Of a DNA stretch of 64,000 bases, positions 1-6,875 are shown one piece after another (positions within the stretch are counted from its first letter, which is position 1; each line of letters opens with the position of its first letter). The stretch comes from Sphingobacterium sp. CZ-UAM. Lineage in GTDB: Bacteria > Bacteroidota > Bacteroidia > Sphingobacteriales > Sphingobacteriaceae. A model generated the notes under the pieces. The model was not told the DNA's origin. It searched no databases and worked only from the letters and a program-made list of their open reading frames with translations. Where the stretch lies: positions 124,001 to 188,000 of the forward strand of contig NZ_MTCM01000005.1 of NCBI RefSeq assembly GCF_002000245.1, in the 5' to 3' direction. Made by a program: the position numbers and the translations under genes.

Positions 1-1
1 G

Positions 2-280
2 TATTTGACAAAAATACATCATCGTGAAAGCCCGATGCGTATCCTTTATGCCCAAGCTGATGTGGCTCCGGTCTGGACATCTGAAGTTGTCTATCAAAAA
101 TTGATCGGTCATCCAGTAGAAGGCATTACAATTCCTGACAGTCAAAATACCACAGCAACTTATGTAGCCGCAAAGCTAAAAAATGCACCGCATGCTCAGG
201 CAGCGGATGATTTCCTGAAATTTATGGATTCTCCTACAGCCAAGCAGATCTACAAGAAGTATGGCTTTACGATAGACTAA
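2..280 (+). CDS. C-terminal part of a periplasmic substrate-binding protein, probably molybdate ModA-like (partial)
   Basis: The reading frame is open from the window edge to a TAA at 280, so only the last 92 residues are seen and the start lies outside. The fragment has the look of the C-terminal lobe of an ABC-transporter solute-binding protein of the ModA/sulfate-binding type: YAQADVAPVWTSEV resembles the hinge where these proteins contact the oxyanion, and the segment DDFLKFMDSPTAKQIYKKYG is the classic final helix (a FLxFLxSPEAQxIFxKYGF-like pattern). Such proteins act in the periplasm and hand the anion to a ModBC-type permease. Substrate identity is inference; the diagnostic N-lobe is not in the window. 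A strong terminator follows immediately, so this is the last gene of its unit. Confidence 0.7.
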   Translation, partial: YLTKIHHRESPMRILYAQADVAPVWTSEVVYQKLIGHPVEGITIPDSQNTTATYVAAKLKNAPHAQAADDFLKFMDSPTAKQIYKKYGFTID

Positions 281-318
281 AAAAAGAAAATGGATAATTA
301 ATTATCCATTTTCTTTTT
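281..318. terminator. Bidirectional rho-independent terminator
   Basis: A perfect 19-bp inverted repeat, centred at 299/300, has an A-rich left edge and a T-rich right edge, so it can end transcription from either strand. It starts at the stop codon of the binding-protein gene and separates it from the plsC-like gene. Confidence 0.85.
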
Positions 319-347
319 TTACTTTAGGTCAAAATTAGCTGAATTGT

Positions 348-1139
348 ATGGTTCTATTCCTTAAAAAACTTCATCGCTATTGGTATTTTATCAGTGTTCT
401 ACTTGTTTTCCTCGTTTTATTCCCCTATATCTATTTTTTAGCTCAGCAGCCAGAAAGGAATTATGCTCGGATTGCACGGATGAGACGCTGGGTTTCGATC
501 GGTGGATCGGCCTTAGCGGGTGTATTTTTTAAAGTAAGTTACGAATCAAAAATGGACTGGAACAGGCCAATGGTGCTATGTCCCAATCATACCTCAGTGC
601 TCGACATCACAGCACTTACGTACTTATGTCCGATCCCGTTTTCGTTTATCGGCAAAGCTTCTCTTCTTAAAAATCCCGTTACCCGTATATTCTTCAAAAC
701 CATAGATATTCCTGTCACAAGGAGGAGCAAAGTTTCTTCTTTTAAAGCATTTCAACGGGCCAACGAACTTGTCCAAAGTGGCCGAAGTGTCGTTATTTTT
801 CCGGAAGGAAAGATAGATGATGGATTTCCACCTCAAATACATGCTTTTAAGTCCGGAGCTTTTCGTATTGCGGTACAAAATGATGTGCCTGTAGTACCAA
901 TCATCATTGAGAATGCATGGGATATTTTCTTTGATGACGGCGCTAAACGAGGATCGCATCCGGGAATTGTTAAAGTGCATGTTTTCTCGCCTATCGAAAC
1001 AAAAGATTTTGACGACAACAATGCAACTGAGCTGGAGAAAATTGTTTATGACAAAATGCATTCCTATTGGATTATGAAGAATAAATCGTATTTTCATCAA
1101 CCAGAGAACGTCCAAAAAATATGTCAGGAAAGATACTAA
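348..1139 (+). CDS. 1-acyl-sn-glycerol-3-phosphate acyltransferase family protein (PlsC-like)
   Basis: A 263-residue membrane-bound acyltransferase, expected to transfer an acyl chain to lysophosphatidic acid in phospholipid synthesis at the inner membrane. Visible: a strongly hydrophobic N-terminal segment (about residues 14-32), the catalytic NHxxxxD motif as NHTSVLD (80-86), and the glycerol-phosphate-binding FPEG (151-154), with PVVPI (181-185) further on. Length fits the family. The last 19 bp overlap the next gene, an ABC ATPase, in another frame, so the two are translationally linked. The downstream partner is not a lipid enzyme, so the role of the linkage is unclear. Whether the acceptor is lysophosphatidic acid or another lysolipid (ornithine or lyso-sulfonolipid acyltransferases share these motifs) cannot be told from sequence. 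Confidence 0.88.
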   Translation: MVLFLKKLHRYWYFISVLLVFLVLFPYIYFLAQQPERNYARIARMRRWVSIGGSALAGVFFKVSYESKMDWNRPMVLCPNHTSVLDITALTYLCPIPFSFIGKASLLKNPVTRIFFKTIDIPVTRRSKVSSFKAFQRANELVQSGRSVVIFPEGKIDDGFPPQIHAFKSGAFRIAVQNDVPVVPIIIENAWDIFFDDGAKRGSHPGIVKVHVFSPIETKDFDDNNATELEKIVYDKMHSYWIMKNKSYFHQPENVQKICQERY

Positions 1140-1879
1140 TCGAAATCAAAGATATTGCGCGTGAATACCAAATTGGCTCGGAAACAATTCATGCGCTCAG
1201 TTCGGTTACACTCAATATCCATAAAGGAGAATTTGTAGCACTTATGGGTCCCTCGGGGTCTGGAAAATCTACGTTAATGAATATTCTAGGTTGCTTAGAT
1301 ACGCCAAGTAGAGGTGAATATATCCTCAATGGAATTAATGTAAGTGACATGTCAGAGGATGAACTCGCTGAAGTAAGAAACAAGGAAATAGGTTTCGTTT
1401 TTCAAACATTCAATCTACTCCCTAAGAGTACCGCACTGGAAAATGTGGCACTCCCATTGATCTATGCGGGATACAATAAGACCAAGCGTGAAGAAAAAGC
1501 CAGCAGCGCTTTGGAAAGTGTTGGATTGGGACATCGTATGGATCACAGGCCCAATGAGCTCTCGGGCGGACAACGTCAGCGGGTGGCAGTAGCCAGAGCC
1601 CTGATCAATGACCCCTCCATCATATTAGCTGACGAACCTACAGGGAATCTTGACACAAAGACATCTATTGAAATCATGGGTCTACTCGAAGAGATCCATT
1701 CCAAAGGGAACACCATTATCCTCGTCACACACGAAGAGGATATTGCTTTGCATGCACACCGTATTGTACGCATGCGTGATGGCTTAATAGAAAACGATTA
1801 TCCCAATCCCGATATCAAATCGGTATCGCCACGATTAAATGCGCTCAATGAAAAAGGGAGTGACTTTGAGAACATCTAG
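1121..1879 (+). CDS. ABC transporter ATP-binding protein, MacB/LolD type
   Basis: A 252-residue ATPase with Walker A GPSGSGKST (43-51), Q-loop in GFVFQTFNLLP (91-101), signature LSGGQRQRVAVARA (147-160), Walker B ending ILADEPTGNLD (168-178) and H-loop VTHEED. The FNLLPKSTALENV segment and the EPTGNLD ending place it in the MacB/LolD/FtsE (o228) class that powers lipoprotein release or macrolide/peptide export. The C-terminus carries about 25 extra residues. It overlaps plsC by 19 bp. No FtsX-type permease is next to it, so its partner must be encoded elsewhere; a second ATPase of this class lies at 28352-29005. Specific substrate unknown. Confidence 0.9.
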   Translation: MSGKILIEIKDIAREYQIGSETIHALSSVTLNIHKGEFVALMGPSGSGKSTLMNILGCLDTPSRGEYILNGINVSDMSEDELAEVRNKEIGFVFQTFNLLPKSTALENVALPLIYAGYNKTKREEKASSALESVGLGHRMDHRPNELSGGQRQRVAVARALINDPSIILADEPTGNLDTKTSIEIMGLLEEIHSKGNTIILVTHEEDIALHAHRIVRMRDGLIENDYPNPDIKSVSPRLNALNEKGSDFENI

Positions 1880-1943
1880 AAAATATTATTTCATTATAAA
1901 TCAAACACTTATATTATTTACACAAAAATAACAGTTGATTTAC

Positions 1944-1973
1944 TTGTTTAAGTTAAATTAAATGATAGTTTTG
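1944..1973 (+). promoter_or_regulatory. Bacteroidetes-type promoter for the DUF2795 gene
   Basis: TTG at 1944-1946, a 19-nt spacer, then TAGTTTTG at 1966-1973, an exact match to the Bacteroidetes -7 consensus TAnnTTTG. The predicted start of transcription is near 1979, about 24 nt before the ATG at 2003. Confidence 0.7.
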
Positions 1974-2002
1974 CGAAAATAGAGAACTTAAATTGTTTTT
2001 AT

Positions 2003-2224
2003 ATGTATTGGACATTAGAATTAGCTTCGCATCTAGAAGATGCACCATGGCCAGCAACAAAAGATGAATTAATCGATTACGCTATTCGTTCGGGTGCACC
2101 AGTTGAGGTGATTGAAAACTTACAATCTCTTGAGGATGACGGTGAGCCATATGAAAATATTGAAGAAATTTGGCCCGACTATCCAACAAAAGATGATTTC
2201 TTCTTCAATGAAGATGAATACTAG
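2003..2224 (+). CDS. DUF2795 domain-containing protein
   Basis: A 73-residue acidic protein, with its own promoter and terminator. The body WPATKDELIDYAIRSGAP followed by VEVIENLQ and EIWPDYPTKDDFFFNEDEY matches the small DUF2795 family that is almost universal in Bacteroidetes. The family has no established biochemical role; the N-terminal part resembles a short helical hairpin and the C-terminus is very acidic. It stands alone between two unrelated genes, so context gives no clue. Recognition of the family is confident, function is unknown. Confidence 0.9.
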   Translation: MYWTLELASHLEDAPWPATKDELIDYAIRSGAPVEVIENLQSLEDDGEPYENIEEIWPDYPTKDDFFFNEDEY

Positions 2225-2230
2225 AAAATA

Positions 2231-2259
2231 AAAAACGCCTTTGATGAAAGGCGTTTTTT
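2231..2259 (+). terminator. Rho-independent terminator after DUF2795 gene
   Basis: Stem AACGCCTTT / AAAGGCGTT with a short GATG loop, followed by six T residues; starts 7 bp after the stop codon. Confidence 0.9.
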
Positions 2260-2304
2260 ATTTCAGGGAATTAATCCATTGCCGTACAATTCAGTCTTAA
2301 ACGT

Positions 2305-2772
2305 ATGAAAATAAAAGTAAAGGTATTGTTGTTAACGTTTGTAAGCTGTATACTTTGTATATCCCTAAGTGCACAGGAAAAACCACTTAATTCCGAAAAT
2401 ATTGCCGTATTAAAGAAGTTTGTATATCGTCTAAACGATACTAACCTTGCAACGGATATCATTTTAAGCCAGGATTTATTAACGACAAAAAATCTAGATG
2501 AAGATCAACAGGAATATCTGCTAGCTAGCATAGACGAAATACGAATCAACGTGCAGAGCAAGGATATCAGTAAATTAGAATTCATCAATTTTTTACAGGC
2601 TGGCCGGAAAGAAACATACGATATAGACCTTGAAGGAATAGATCCAAAGCAAGTCTATTTTGTTAGATATCTCAATCGTTTTGTTTTTGCTGCTGTTATT
2701 CGTGACAAAAAAATAGCCTCTTTTACCCTGGTTTCCAAAGGAAACAATAAAGCACATTTTGTATTCTATTAA
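2305..2772 (+). CDS. Hypothetical secreted protein
   Basis: A 155-residue protein with a clear Sec signal peptide (MKIKVKVLLLTFVSCILCIS, cleavage probably after the following LSA, before QEK). The mature part (about 130 residues) is mixed helix/strand with no cysteines and no motif I recognise. ATG at 2305 is the first start compatible with the signal peptide. It lies upstream of the trp leader, on the same strand, but more than 200 bp of non-coding DNA and a separate promoter lie between them, so it is not part of the trp operon. Function unknown; a periplasmic or outer-membrane-attached location is inferred only from the signal sequence. Confidence 0.7.
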   Translation: MKIKVKVLLLTFVSCILCISLSAQEKPLNSENIAVLKKFVYRLNDTNLATDIILSQDLLTTKNLDEDQQEYLLASIDEIRINVQSKDISKLEFINFLQAGRKETYDIDLEGIDPKQVYFVRYLNRFVFAAVIRDKKIASFTLVSKGNNKAHFVFY

Positions 2773-2971
2773 TCCATAATTGCCCTTATTAATCGGTTAC
2801 TTAGCAGATTGAACCGCTCTGATTATCTCAATATGTATGACAGAACAGTCTTCTGTTTCCCGGCATTAAGTAAGCCCAAGGCATTCAGCTTATTTCCGGT
2901 CTTCAAAACAGCTCGTTTGAAAGCAATTTTAACCGCAGGGATCTTTCTTAAAAATTTTTCAATAAAAACAC

Positions 2972-3002
2972 TTGCATTTTAAAATTCTATCAACCATATT
3001 TG
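2972..3002 (+). promoter_or_regulatory. Probable promoter of the trp leader
   Basis: TTG (2972-2974), a 20-nt spacer, and CATATTTG (2995-3002), one mismatch from TAnnTTTG. It would start the transcript around 3008, about 12 nt before the leader-peptide ATG at 3020, as expected for an attenuated operon. Confidence 0.55.
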
Positions 3003-3019
3003 TATTAACAAAAAAAGAA

Positions 3020-3067
3020 ATGATAATAACTGTATTAAATAAAGCTTGGTGGTGGCACGACGAATAA
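3020..3067 (+). CDS. trpL: Tryptophan operon leader peptide
   Basis: A 15-codon ORF encoding MIITVLNKAWWWHDE. Three consecutive Trp codons (TGG at 3047, 3050 and 3053) lie just before the stop, the hallmark of ribosome-mediated attenuation: when charged Trp-tRNA is scarce the ribosome stalls there. It sits between a promoter-like sequence and an intrinsic terminator, directly upstream of trpD. It lacks a Shine-Dalgarno sequence, which is normal in this phylum. The peptide itself is not expected to have a function. Confidence 0.92.
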   Translation: MIITVLNKAWWWHDE

Positions 3068-3148
3068 CGTTGTGGCAAACACCTATTGCATTATTTGATA
3101 TATACATCAAGATATGATGGGCTTGCCTGAATAAGGTAAGCCCTTTTT
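3056..3148 (+). promoter_or_regulatory. trp attenuator (competing hairpins and terminator)
   Basis: Three mutually exclusive pairings are visible. Hairpin 1:2 pairs CACGACG (3056-3062) with CGTTGTG (3068-3074) across a 5-nt loop and covers the end of the leader ORF. A possible antiterminator pairs GGCAA (3074-3078) with TTGCC (3123-3127). The terminator pairs GGGCTTGCC (3119-3127) with GGTAAGCCC (3135-3143), followed by TTTTT. Stalling on the Trp codons would block 1:2, free GGCAA to trap TTGCC, and so let transcription reach trpD. The antiterminator is short (5 bp), so its exact form is inference; leader ORF and terminator are direct observations. Confidence 0.85.
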
Positions 3149-3161
3149 ATTTAAAAATATT

Positions 3162-4151
3162 ATGAAAGAAATTTTAGCCCATTTATTCGAATACAAGACT
3201 TTCTCGCGACAAGAAGCTTATGAGATCTTGACCAATATTGCCAAAGGTAAATACGACAGTCATCAAATCGCCGCGTTTATGACAGCTTATGGCATGCGCA
3301 GCATTCGGGTGGAGGAACTTGGTGGATTTCGGGATGCCATGTATGACCTCTGTCTCAAACTGGATTTTGAAGGATACAATTTGATCGACCTATGCGGTAC
3401 GGGTGGTGATGGCAAAAATACATTCAATATTTCTACGATTGCTTCTTTCGTGACAGCCGGAGCGGGCTATCAGGTAGCAAAACATGGTAATATAGGTGTA
3501 TCATCGAGCTGTGGTTCTTCGAATGTAATGGAGTATTTAGGTTATCAATTTACGAATGACAAAGCTGAGCTGCGGCGTCAGCTCGATGAAGCCAATATCT
3601 GTTTCTTGCATGCGCCTTTGTTTCACCCAGCAATGAAAACAGTTGCTCCGATACGTCGCGCCCTAGGAGTAAAAACGTTCTTCAACATGTTGGGACCATT
3701 GACAAATCCGGCCAACCCGAAATTTCAATCGGTTGGTGTATTCAGCTTGGAGCTTGCTCGTTTATATGGTTATTTATACCAAAATACAAACAAACAATAT
3801 TCCATTATCCACGCGTTGGATGGCTATGATGAAATATCGATGACCGGAGATTTTAAGGTCATCAACAATCAGGGTGAAAATTATTATAATATGGAGGATC
3901 TGGGCTTTAGCCCTGTTCTTCCACAGGAACTTGCAGGTGGGGACAGCATCGCAGAGGCCGCACAGACATTTTTAGCTATCTTGAATAATGCAGGCACGGA
4001 TGTACAGAATAATGTAGTTTTGACAAATGCGGCATTTGCCATAAAAACATTTCATCCGGAAAAATCTTTTGGTGACTGTTTCTATGAAGCTGAAGAGTCA
4101 CTCATGACAGGAAAAGCACTCAAAAGTTTCAAAAAAATAACAAAACAATAA
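3162..4151 (+). CDS. trpD: Anthranilate phosphoribosyltransferase
   Basis: Transfers the phosphoribosyl group from PRPP to anthranilate, the second step of tryptophan synthesis. The 329-residue length fits the family. Visible motifs: the PRPP-binding GTGGDGKNTFN (79-89), KHGN (107-110) and the SSCGSSNVMEYLG segment (115-127) which lines the anthranilate site. It is a stand-alone TrpD, not a TrpG-TrpD fusion. It begins 13 bp after the attenuator T-run and is the first structural gene of a trpD-trpF-trpB-trpA operon; trpF starts one base after its stop. trpE and trpG, which make anthranilate, are not in the window. Confidence 0.97.
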   Translation: MKEILAHLFEYKTFSRQEAYEILTNIAKGKYDSHQIAAFMTAYGMRSIRVEELGGFRDAMYDLCLKLDFEGYNLIDLCGTGGDGKNTFNISTIASFVTAGAGYQVAKHGNIGVSSSCGSSNVMEYLGYQFTNDKAELRRQLDEANICFLHAPLFHPAMKTVAPIRRALGVKTFFNMLGPLTNPANPKFQSVGVFSLELARLYGYLYQNTNKQYSIIHALDGYDEISMTGDFKVINNQGENYYNMEDLGFSPVLPQELAGGDSIAEAAQTFLAILNNAGTDVQNNVVLTNAAFAIKTFHPEKSFGDCFYEAEESLMTGKALKSFKKITKQ

Positions 4152-4152
4152 A

Positions 4153-4779
4153 ATGGCAGTCAAGATAAAAGTTTGTGGCATGAAGCATCCTGACAATATC
4201 GCCGCTGTAACTGCCCTTGATATCCATTACATCGGGTTTATATTTTATGAAAAATCCAAACGATTTGTTGGCAATACCAGTCGGGAATATATAAAAGGGG
4301 TTAAAGGAGTCACCAAAGTTGGTGTCTTTGTAAACGCAAGCTTACCGGAAATTTGTCATAAAATAGACGAATTCAATTTAAATGCGGTTCAATTACATGG
4401 AGATGAAAGCCCTCAATTTTGTGAGGAACTTAAACAACATACTGCTGTAACCGTGATCAAAGCTTTCGGTATAGACCAAAATTTTGATTGGTCAGTATTG
4501 GACGCTTACGTGGGAGCTGTAGACTTTTTTTTATTCGACACCAAAAGCAGTTCTTACGGCGGCACCGGTATGCGATTTGACTGGTCCTTATTGCATCAAT
4601 ACAAACTCGAGCGCCCTTATTTCCTTAGTGGTGGATTAGATGTGGACAGTGTCGAAGATGCTTTACAAGCAAATGATCCCAGGTTATATGCCTTGGATCT
4701 TAATTCAAAATTTGAAGTAGAACCAGGATTAAAAGATATCGATCTTTTGGCCCGTAGCATAAATAGTATTAAAAAATGA
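4153..4779 (+). CDS. trpF: Phosphoribosylanthranilate isomerase
   Basis: Catalyses the Amadori rearrangement of phosphoribosylanthranilate to CdRP. A 208-residue TIM barrel with the catalytic Cys in KVCGMK (Cys8), the GFIFYEKSKRFV segment, VQLHGDE, and the phosphate-binding C-terminal LSGGLD. The catalytic acid is in FLFDTKSSSYGGTG. It starts 1 bp after trpD and overlaps trpB by 4 bp (ATGA-type junction at 4776), so translation is coupled. The next enzyme, indole-glycerol-phosphate synthase (TrpC), is missing from its usual position between trpD and trpF. Confidence 0.96.
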   Translation: MAVKIKVCGMKHPDNIAAVTALDIHYIGFIFYEKSKRFVGNTSREYIKGVKGVTKVGVFVNASLPEICHKIDEFNLNAVQLHGDESPQFCEELKQHTAVTVIKAFGIDQNFDWSVLDAYVGAVDFFLFDTKSSSYGGTGMRFDWSLLHQYKLERPYFLSGGLDVDSVEDALQANDPRLYALDLNSKFEVEPGLKDIDLLARSINSIKK

Positions 4780-5960
4780 GTATATATCAAGTCAATGAAA
4801 AAGGATATTATGGTCCATTTGGTGGTGCCTATATCCCCGAGATGCTCTATCCCAATGTGAAAGAGCTCCGTGAGGAATATCTCAAGATAATCGAAGAGAA
4901 AAGTTTTCAGGAGGAATTCAATCAGCTACTCCGTGATTACGTAGGACGCCCCTCCCCTTTGTACCATGCGAAGCGACTGTCTGAAAAGTATGGTACGACG
5001 ATCTATCTTAAACGTGAAGATCTCAATCATACTGGAGCCCATAAAATCAACAATACCATCGGGCAGATCCTCTTGGCCGAGCGTCTTGGAAAAAAAAGGA
5101 TCATTGCGGAAACAGGTGCCGGACAGCATGGTGTTGCTACGGCTACAGTCTGTGCATTAAAAGGAATACAATGTGCTGTCTATATGGGAGAAATTGATAT
5201 CCAAAGACAGGCTCCCAATGTGGCACGAATGAAAATGATGGGCGCAGAAGTCATTGCTGCTACCTCAGGTTCAAAGACACTTAAAGATGCCACAAATGAA
5301 GCGCTGCGTGACTGGATCAATAATCCTGTGGATACACATTACATCATTGGTTCTGTCGTGGGCCCACATCCTTACCCTGATATGGTTGCCCGGTTCCAAT
5401 CCATTATCTCCGAAGAGACGAAAAAGCAGTTGTTAACAAAAACCGGAAAAGAGAATCCAGACATCGTATTAGCCTGTGTCGGTGGCGGCTCCAATGCTGC
5501 GGGGATGTTCTATCATTTTTTGGATGATGAATCTGTACAGCTATACGCTGTGGAAGCTGCTGGACATGGTGTAGACTCGGGTGAATCAGCTGCTACGACA
5601 GCTTTGGGGAAAGAAGGTGTATTGCACGGGAGCCGATCCATATTGATGCAAACGGAAGACGGTCAGGTCATCGAGCCTTACTCCATCTCTGCAGGACTTG
5701 ATTACCCCGGTATCGGACCGCAACATGCTTGGCTATTTAAATCCGGAAGAGGAAAATATGTTAGTATTACAGATGATGAAGCGATGCGTGCTGGACTGGA
5801 GCTCACTCGGCTGGAAGGTATTATCCCCGCAATCGAAAGTTCACATGCGCTCGCCTATTTAGCGAAAATTCCTTTTAAGGGTGATGAAACCGTTGTGGTT
5901 TGTTTATCAGGGCGCGGCGATAAGGATCTTGATAACTATATGAAATACTTTGATTTTTAA
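4776..5960 (+). CDS. trpB: Tryptophan synthase beta subunit
   Basis: The PLP enzyme that condenses indole with serine to give tryptophan, working as an alpha2-beta2 complex in the cytoplasm. 394 residues, typical of TrpB1. The PLP-binding lysine is Lys90 in HTGAHKINNTIGQ; AETGAGQHGVATA (111-123) and the phosphate-cradle GGGSNA are present, as is the C-terminal CLSGRGDKD that contains the serine facing the PLP ring nitrogen. The N-terminal YGPFGGAYIPE is canonical. It overlaps trpF by 4 bp and is followed 3 bp later by trpA, giving the equimolar expression expected for the complex. Confidence 0.98.
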   Translation: MSIYQVNEKGYYGPFGGAYIPEMLYPNVKELREEYLKIIEEKSFQEEFNQLLRDYVGRPSPLYHAKRLSEKYGTTIYLKREDLNHTGAHKINNTIGQILLAERLGKKRIIAETGAGQHGVATATVCALKGIQCAVYMGEIDIQRQAPNVARMKMMGAEVIAATSGSKTLKDATNEALRDWINNPVDTHYIIGSVVGPHPYPDMVARFQSIISEETKKQLLTKTGKENPDIVLACVGGGSNAAGMFYHFLDDESVQLYAVEAAGHGVDSGESAATTALGKEGVLHGSRSILMQTEDGQVIEPYSISAGLDYPGIGPQHAWLFKSGRGKYVSITDDEAMRAGLELTRLEGIIPAIESSHALAYLAKIPFKGDETVVVCLSGRGDKDLDNYMKYFDF

Positions 5961-5963
5961 AGC

Positions 5964-6725
5964 ATGAATACGATTGAAAAAAAAGAAGGAAATCCCCTTC
6001 TGTCGATATATTTTACAGCAGGATACCCAGCACTGGATAGTACAATTCAAATCGCCAAGAAACTGGAAGAAGCAGGTGCAGACTTTTTGGAAATAGGTTT
6101 CCCCTATTCTGATCCTGTTGCAGACGGACCTGTTATCCAACACAGTTCAGAAGTTGCTCTGGCCAATGGAATGACTGTCAAAAAATTATTTGAACAGTTA
6201 CGTGAACTACGCCAACATGTACATATCCCGGTCTTCCTCATGGGGTACGTCAATCCAGTGATCCAATTCGGCGTAGAGAAATTCTGTGAAGAGTGCAAAA
6301 ATGTAGGTGTAGACGGGGTTATTATTCCTGATCTTCCAATGTATGAATACGAAGATCTCTACAAAGAGACTTTTGAAAAAAACGGTATCGCGAACATCTT
6401 TATCGTAACGCCACAGACTTCAACGGAGCGTATCCGAAAAATAGACAGCCTATCCAATAGTTTTATCTACTTATTGTCCTCCAATGCCACCACAGGGAAA
6501 ACACTGGATGTGGGCGAAGATACCAATGCTTATTTCAAGCGGATACATGATCTTCAGCTGAAAAACCCTTTGATCGTGGGATTTGGGATTTCAAACAAAG
6601 AAACCTTCCAAAAAGCAAGTCAATATACCGCAGGAGCAATTATCGGCAGTGCATTTGTAAAAAGGCTTGGAGGAAAGGACTATATGGATCAAATCCCTGA
6701 TTTTATACAATCGATAAAGGGTTAA
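5964..6725 (+). CDS. trpA: Tryptophan synthase alpha subunit
   Basis: Splits indole-3-glycerol phosphate into indole and glyceraldehyde-3-phosphate; indole is channelled to TrpB. 253-residue TIM barrel with both catalytic acids in LEIGFPYSDPVADGPVIQ: Glu43 and Asp54 correspond to E. coli Glu49 and Asp60. The phosphate-binding VGFGISN and IIGSAFVK segments follow near the C-terminus. It starts 3 bp after trpB and ends the operon; a hairpin terminator lies 30 bp downstream. Confidence 0.97.
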   Translation: MNTIEKKEGNPLLSIYFTAGYPALDSTIQIAKKLEEAGADFLEIGFPYSDPVADGPVIQHSSEVALANGMTVKKLFEQLRELRQHVHIPVFLMGYVNPVIQFGVEKFCEECKNVGVDGVIIPDLPMYEYEDLYKETFEKNGIANIFIVTPQTSTERIRKIDSLSNSFIYLLSSNATTGKTLDVGEDTNAYFKRIHDLQLKNPLIVGFGISNKETFQKASQYTAGAIIGSAFVKRLGGKDYMDQIPDFIQSIKG

Positions 6726-6751
6726 AATCTATTTGATTTCGATGATTTAAA

Positions 6752-6800
6752 AGAGCGTTCAGTCGAAGGTAACAATTCCTTCACTGAACGCTTTGTATTT
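6752..6800 (+). terminator. Terminator of the trp operon
   Basis: AGCGTTCAGT(C)GAAGG at 6754-6769 pairs with CCTTCACTGAACGCT at 6777-6791 with one bulged base, followed by a T-rich tail. It isolates trpA from the phospholipase gene. Confidence 0.75.
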
Positions 6801-6875
6801 TATAATTACCTCGTAAAAACCAATATTTGAAAAAGCATCCGTTTTTGATGTATGACGAACCGAATAAGCTAACAT

